From positions 372,001-436,000 of the forward strand of contig NZ_CANNDN010000002.1 in assembly GCF_947503465.1 (NCBI RefSeq): a DNA stretch of 64,000 nucleotides, in the 5' to 3' direction. Under the pieces are notes generated by a model, which saw only the letters and a list, made by a program, of their open reading frames with translations, did no database searches and was not told the origin of the DNA. This document shows positions 61,401-64,000 of this stretch, piece by piece (positions within the stretch are counted from its first letter, which is position 1; every line of letters starts with the position of its first letter). The position numbers and the translations under genes are program-made. This DNA is from an uncultured Tateyamaria sp. (GTDB lineage: Bacteria; Pseudomonadota; Alphaproteobacteria; Rhodobacterales; Rhodobacteraceae).

Positions 61401-61414
61401 CGTTTTACAAAACG
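61401..61414. promoter_or_regulatory. Candidate BlaI operator
   Basis: CGTTTTACAAAACG is a near-perfect palindrome in the 80 bases between the DUF2160 gene and blaI-type gene, 62-75 bases upstream of the repressor ATG. The TACA element is shared with BlaI-family sites. Confidence 0.45.
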
Positions 61415-61419
61415 CTTTC

Positions 61420-61818
61420 TCACACCTTCCAGAAGCAGAAAACGCCCCAACCAAGGGCAAGGCCCAGCGGAATCCACAGCGGCTGGCCCATCAGCCCCAG
61501 CCACGCCAGAAAGATGTAGGCCGACCCCAGAAGCGAGATGAACAGCCGATCCCCCAATGTCGTGGTCAGCCCCAGGATACCGCGCCGTTCGATCCCGTCA
61601 CGGTACTTGACCACCTCAAGCACACCGATGATCGCAATGGCCCCGAAGATGCCGCAGAACAGGGCGAAAGTGGCAGGCGTCCATGCCATCCAGAAGCTGG
61701 GCCAAAGCGGGTCCGTCCACGAAAACCCCTTGTCTTCCTGAGTGTTGGCGACATTGCCCCACCCTTGGGCAAGTGCCTTGGTCGGCAGAAGGGCTGCAAG
61801 CCAGAGAAGTCGTTTCAT
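61420..61818 (-). CDS. DUF2160-family membrane protein of glycerol ABC transporter operons
   Basis: A membrane protein of 132 residues. An N-terminal signal-like helix (MKRLLWLAALLPTKALAQGW) is followed by three hydrophobic helices (ATFALFCGIFGAIAIIGVLE; FISLLGSAYIFLAWLGL; IPLGLALGWGVFCFW). Proteins of this family accompany the GlpSTPQV glycerol ABC transporter, between glpQ and the binding-protein gene. It overlaps the glpQ stop by one base. No binding-protein gene follows here. Confidence 0.8.
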   Translation of the reverse strand: MKRLLWLAALLPTKALAQGWGNVANTQEDKGFSWTDPLWPSFWMAWTPATFALFCGIFGAIAIIGVLEVVKYRDGIERRGILGLTTTLGDRLFISLLGSAYIFLAWLGLMGQPLWIPLGLALGWGVFCFWKV

Positions 61819-62615
61819 CACACCCTCCCCAGGGCAAAGCCCTTGGCGATGTAGTTGCGCACAAAGTAGATCACGATGGCCCCGGGGATGATCGTCAGCG
61901 TCCCCGCCGCCGCCAGCAGTCCCAATTCGTAGCCCGCGGACGACGCCGTCTTGGTCATCTCGGCGGCGATGGGTTTGGCCTGCACCGCCGTCAGCGTCTT
62001 GGCCAGCAGCAACTCGACCCACGAGAACATGAAACAGAAGAACGCCGCCACACCCACGCCCGCCTTGATCGTGGGCAGAAAGATCACGACGAAGAAGCGC
62101 GGGAAGGAATAGCCGTCGACATAGGCCGTCTCGTCCAGTTCCTTGGGCACACCGCCCATGAACCCCTCCAAAATCCACACAGCCAGCGGGATGTTGAACA
62201 GGCAATGCGCCAGCGCCACCGCGATATGCGTGTCAAACAGACCGACCGAGGAATAGAGTTGGAAAAACGGCAACGCGAACACCGCCGCCGGGGCCATGCG
62301 GTTTGTCAGCAACCAGAAAAACAACTGCTTGTCCCCAAGGAACCGATAGCGCGAGAACGCGTAGGCCGCAGGCAAGGCCACGCAAACCGAGATCACGGTG
62401 TTCAGTGACACATAGATGATCGAGTTGATGTAGCCCCAGTACCAGCTCGGGTCGGTGAAAATGACCTTGTAGTTGTCCAGCGTGAAGGTCTGCGGGAAAA
62501 GGGAAAACCCCGACAGGATCTCGTTCGTGGTTTTGAACGACATCGCCACCAGCCAATAGATCGGCAGCATCAGAAACGCGATATAGAGGATCGGGATGAG
62601 GGAGCGTTTACGCAT
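61818..62615 (-). CDS. glpQ: Glycerol-type ABC transporter permease GlpQ
   Basis: A permease of 265 residues with six membrane helices. It starts RKRSLIPILYIAFLMLPIYW; the coupling loop is KELDETAYVDGYSFPRFFVV. Together with the DUF2160 neighbour this matches GlpQ of the GlpSTPQV system. The ATG at 62615 is chosen; the longer frame to 62633 lacks support. A 115-base gap containing a palindrome lies upstream. Confidence 0.8.
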   Translation of the reverse strand: MRKRSLIPILYIAFLMLPIYWLVAMSFKTTNEILSGFSLFPQTFTLDNYKVIFTDPSWYWGYINSIIYVSLNTVISVCVALPAAYAFSRYRFLGDKQLFFWLLTNRMAPAAVFALPFFQLYSSVGLFDTHIAVALAHCLFNIPLAVWILEGFMGGVPKELDETAYVDGYSFPRFFVVIFLPTIKAGVGVAAFFCFMFSWVELLLAKTLTAVQAKPIAAEMTKTASSAGYELGLLAAAGTLTIIPGAIVIYFVRNYIAKGFALGRV

Positions 62616-62686
62616 GGCAAACACCTCGCCCAATGGGTTGTTCGGCAGAACTGAGGGCTTGCACGCCCCCCCGGGGTGGGCATGCC

Positions 62687-62701
62687 CGGCGGTGCCCGCC
62701 G
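62687..62701. repeat. GC-rich hairpin in the glpP-glpQ gap
   Basis: CGGCGG-TGC-CCGCCG lies in the 114-base gap between glpP and glpQ. The core GCCCGGCGGTGCC is also found at 36482-36494. The position in an operon gap fits an mRNA-processing or REP-like element. Confidence 0.55.
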
Positions 62702-62729
62702 AGCGTGACTTGGATCAGACGATAAGACC

Positions 62730-63593
62730 TCATTGCGCATCATCCTTCGTCATCAGGGTGTAGAACAACCACGACACCAGCAGCGTGATCGCGAAATAGA
62801 TCAGGCTCATCGCCGCCGCAGGGCCAAGGTCGAACTGCCCCAGGGCAATCTTGACCAGATCAATCGACAGCAATGTCGTCGAATTCCCGGGCCCGCCACC
62901 GGTCAGAACAAACGGCTCCGTATAGATGTTGAAGCTGTCCATGAACCGCAGCAGGATGGCGATGGTCAGCACCGTCTTCATCTTCGGCAACTGGATATAG
63001 CGGAACACTTTCCAGGGGCTCGCCCCATCAATCTTGGCCGCCTGGTAATAGGCGTCCGGGATGGACACGAGGCCCGCATAGCTCAGCAGCACCACCAAGG
63101 ACGTCCAGTGCCACACGTCCATGACGATGATCGTCACCCAAGCCGCAAACGGGTTCTGGGTCATGTCATAGGGCACGCCCAACACGTCGTTCAGAAAATA
63201 GCCAAGCAATCCGATCTTGGGCAGGGTAAAGATGTTCCACATTGCCCCCACCACGTTCCAAGGGATCAGCATGGGCAGCGCCATCAGCACCAGGCACACA
63301 GGCACCCACATGCCCTTCTTCGGCATCGAAAGCGCAATGATTATACCCAACGGAATCTCGATGATCAGGATCAGGAAGGTGAACAGGAACTGCCGCCCCA
63401 GCGCGGCCTGAAAGCGGTCGGACCGCAGGATCTGTTCGAACCAATCCAGCCCCTGCCAGAAAAACACGTTGTTGCCAAACGTCTCCTGCACCGAATAGTT
63501 GACCACCGTCATGATCGGCACCAGCGCGTTGAACGCGACCAGCAGCAGCACGGGCAGGACAAAGAACCACGCCTTTTGATTTTCGGTCTTCAT
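62730..63593 (-). CDS. glpP: Glycerol-type ABC transporter permease GlpP
   Basis: A permease of 287 residues with six membrane helices. It begins KTENQKAWFFVLPVLLLVAF; the coupling loop is DAYYQAAKIDGASPWKVFRY. The segment ETFGNNVFFWQGLDWFEQIL is characteristic of this branch. The start overlaps the ATPase stop by 4 bases (ATGA). Confidence 0.82.
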   Translation of the reverse strand: MKTENQKAWFFVLPVLLLVAFNALVPIMTVVNYSVQETFGNNVFFWQGLDWFEQILRSDRFQAALGRQFLFTFLILIIEIPLGIIIALSMPKKGMWVPVCLVLMALPMLIPWNVVGAMWNIFTLPKIGLLGYFLNDVLGVPYDMTQNPFAAWVTIIVMDVWHWTSLVVLLSYAGLVSIPDAYYQAAKIDGASPWKVFRYIQLPKMKTVLTIAILLRFMDSFNIYTEPFVLTGGGPGNSTTLLSIDLVKIALGQFDLGPAAAMSLIYFAITLLVSWLFYTLMTKDDAQ

Positions 63594-64000
63594 TGTGCTG
63601 CCGGTCCCTCTTTTGCTGTCGCGATCCACCCATCCCGGTACAGGCGCGTATGGTCCGGCCGAAACGCCAGATGCACCTCTGCCCCCTGTTCAGGCAACTC
63701 ACCCTCGACTATGGCCTTGACGGGCGCGTCGCCCACCATCGCCTCGACCACGGCGTGACGGCCTACATCCGACACCTTGCGAACCCGTGCAGGCAGGCCC
63801 GCATCTGCAAGCGCGACAAATTCAGGGCGGATGCCGATCTGCGTGATGCCACCCTGCCCGGTCACAGCCCCTTCCAGGGCCACCGCGCGGCCCTGGAAGC
63901 GCACACCGCCATCGCGTTCTTCTGCGGGCAGGACATTCATGCCGGGCGAGCCGATGAAGTGACCCACGAAAATGTGCTGCGGCCGTTCGAACAGTTCCAC
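63590..64000 (-). CDS. ABC transporter ATP-binding protein, C-terminal part (runs off the window)
   Basis: The frame is open to the window edge (137 codons including the stop). It shows only the C-terminal region of a MalK/UgpC-type ATPase: ELFERPQHIFVGHFIGSPGM followed by the TOBE regulatory domain (IGIRPEFV, then VHLAFRPDHTRLYRDG). In GlpSTPQV operons an ATPase gene lies exactly here, directly before glpP. The Walker motifs are outside the window. Confidence 0.85.
   Translation of the reverse strand: MELFERPQHIFVGHFIGSPGMNVLPAEERDGGVRFQGRAVALEGAVTGQGGITQIGIRPEFVALADAGLPARVRKVSDVGRHAVVEAMVGDAPVKAIVEGELPEQGAEVHLAFRPDHTRLYRDGWIATAKEGPAAQ

Noticed and set aside
61420-62205. 261-codon minus-strand frame covering the DUF2160 gene and part of glpQ
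   Set aside because: Its first half is out-of-frame glpQ sequence. The real gene starts at the ATG at 61818, overlapping the glpQ stop.

Overview
The window is GC-rich, densely coded chromosome of an alphaproteobacterium, most likely of the Rhodobacterales (roseobacter/Rhodobacter type). The main support is the block ccoNOQP, ccoGHIS, uspA, fnrL and hemN with FNR boxes in its promoters. Supporting this are the many binding-protein-dependent sugar and organic-solute ABC transporters and a glycerol-type ABC operon with a DUF2160 gene. I see no rRNA, tRNA, CRISPR array, integrase, transposase or phage structural gene. About 60 protein genes are supported.

Layout. (1) 1-7924, minus: a truncated gene and a giant 2465-residue, beta-rich protein with an internal OmpA-like motif. 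The two share an N-terminal motif and have no recognised function. (2) 8.2-22.7 kb: a catabolic locus. A LysR gene faces an amino-acid-synthesis-family protein, an alpha/beta hydrolase, a luciferase-like flavin oxidoreductase and an aldehyde dehydrogenase. A convergent IclR gene then faces a cyclase-family hydrolase, a cupin, an SDR, a 3-hydroxyacyl-CoA-dehydrogenase-like enzyme, a five-gene branched-chain-amino-acid-type ABC transporter and a beta-keto acid cleavage enzyme (BKACE). It reads as uptake and stepwise breakdown of an unidentified, probably amide- or N-containing, compound. (3) 22.7-34.6 kb: the cbb3 oxidase (ccoNOQP) and its assembly genes (ccoGHIS), split by a divergently oriented sulfotransferase-like gene, then uspA, fnrL and hemN. 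Four good FNR boxes tie this block together.

(4) 34.6-49.3 kb: myo-inositol catabolism. One operon runs iolD, a phytanoyl-CoA-dioxygenase-like gene, iolC, iolB, a class II aldolase (iolJ-like) and iolG. A divergent operon carries two Gfo/Idh/MocA dehydrogenases flanking iolE. An inositol-type ABC transporter and a LacI regulator follow. The palindrome TTGCAACCGGTTGCAA lies in the iolD divergent promoter, and its core recurs upstream of the transporter, which suggests one LacI regulon. iolA is not in the window. (5) 49.3-59.8 kb: a tag-like DNA glycosylase, then an operon for uptake and cleavage of a glycoside (binding protein, two permeases, ATPase, GH2 beta-mannosidase-like enzyme, TIM-barrel isomerase, Gfo/Idh dehydrogenase). 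A second LacI gene faces it across a long dyad operator. (6) 59.8-64.0 kb: a BlaI/M56 pair beside the 3' part of a glycerol-type ABC transporter operon that runs off the window and shows no binding-protein gene at its downstream end.

Functions are inferred from motifs and family resemblance read by eye; no database search was run. Start codons were chosen by ribosome-binding site, overlap with the upstream gene and family N-termini.
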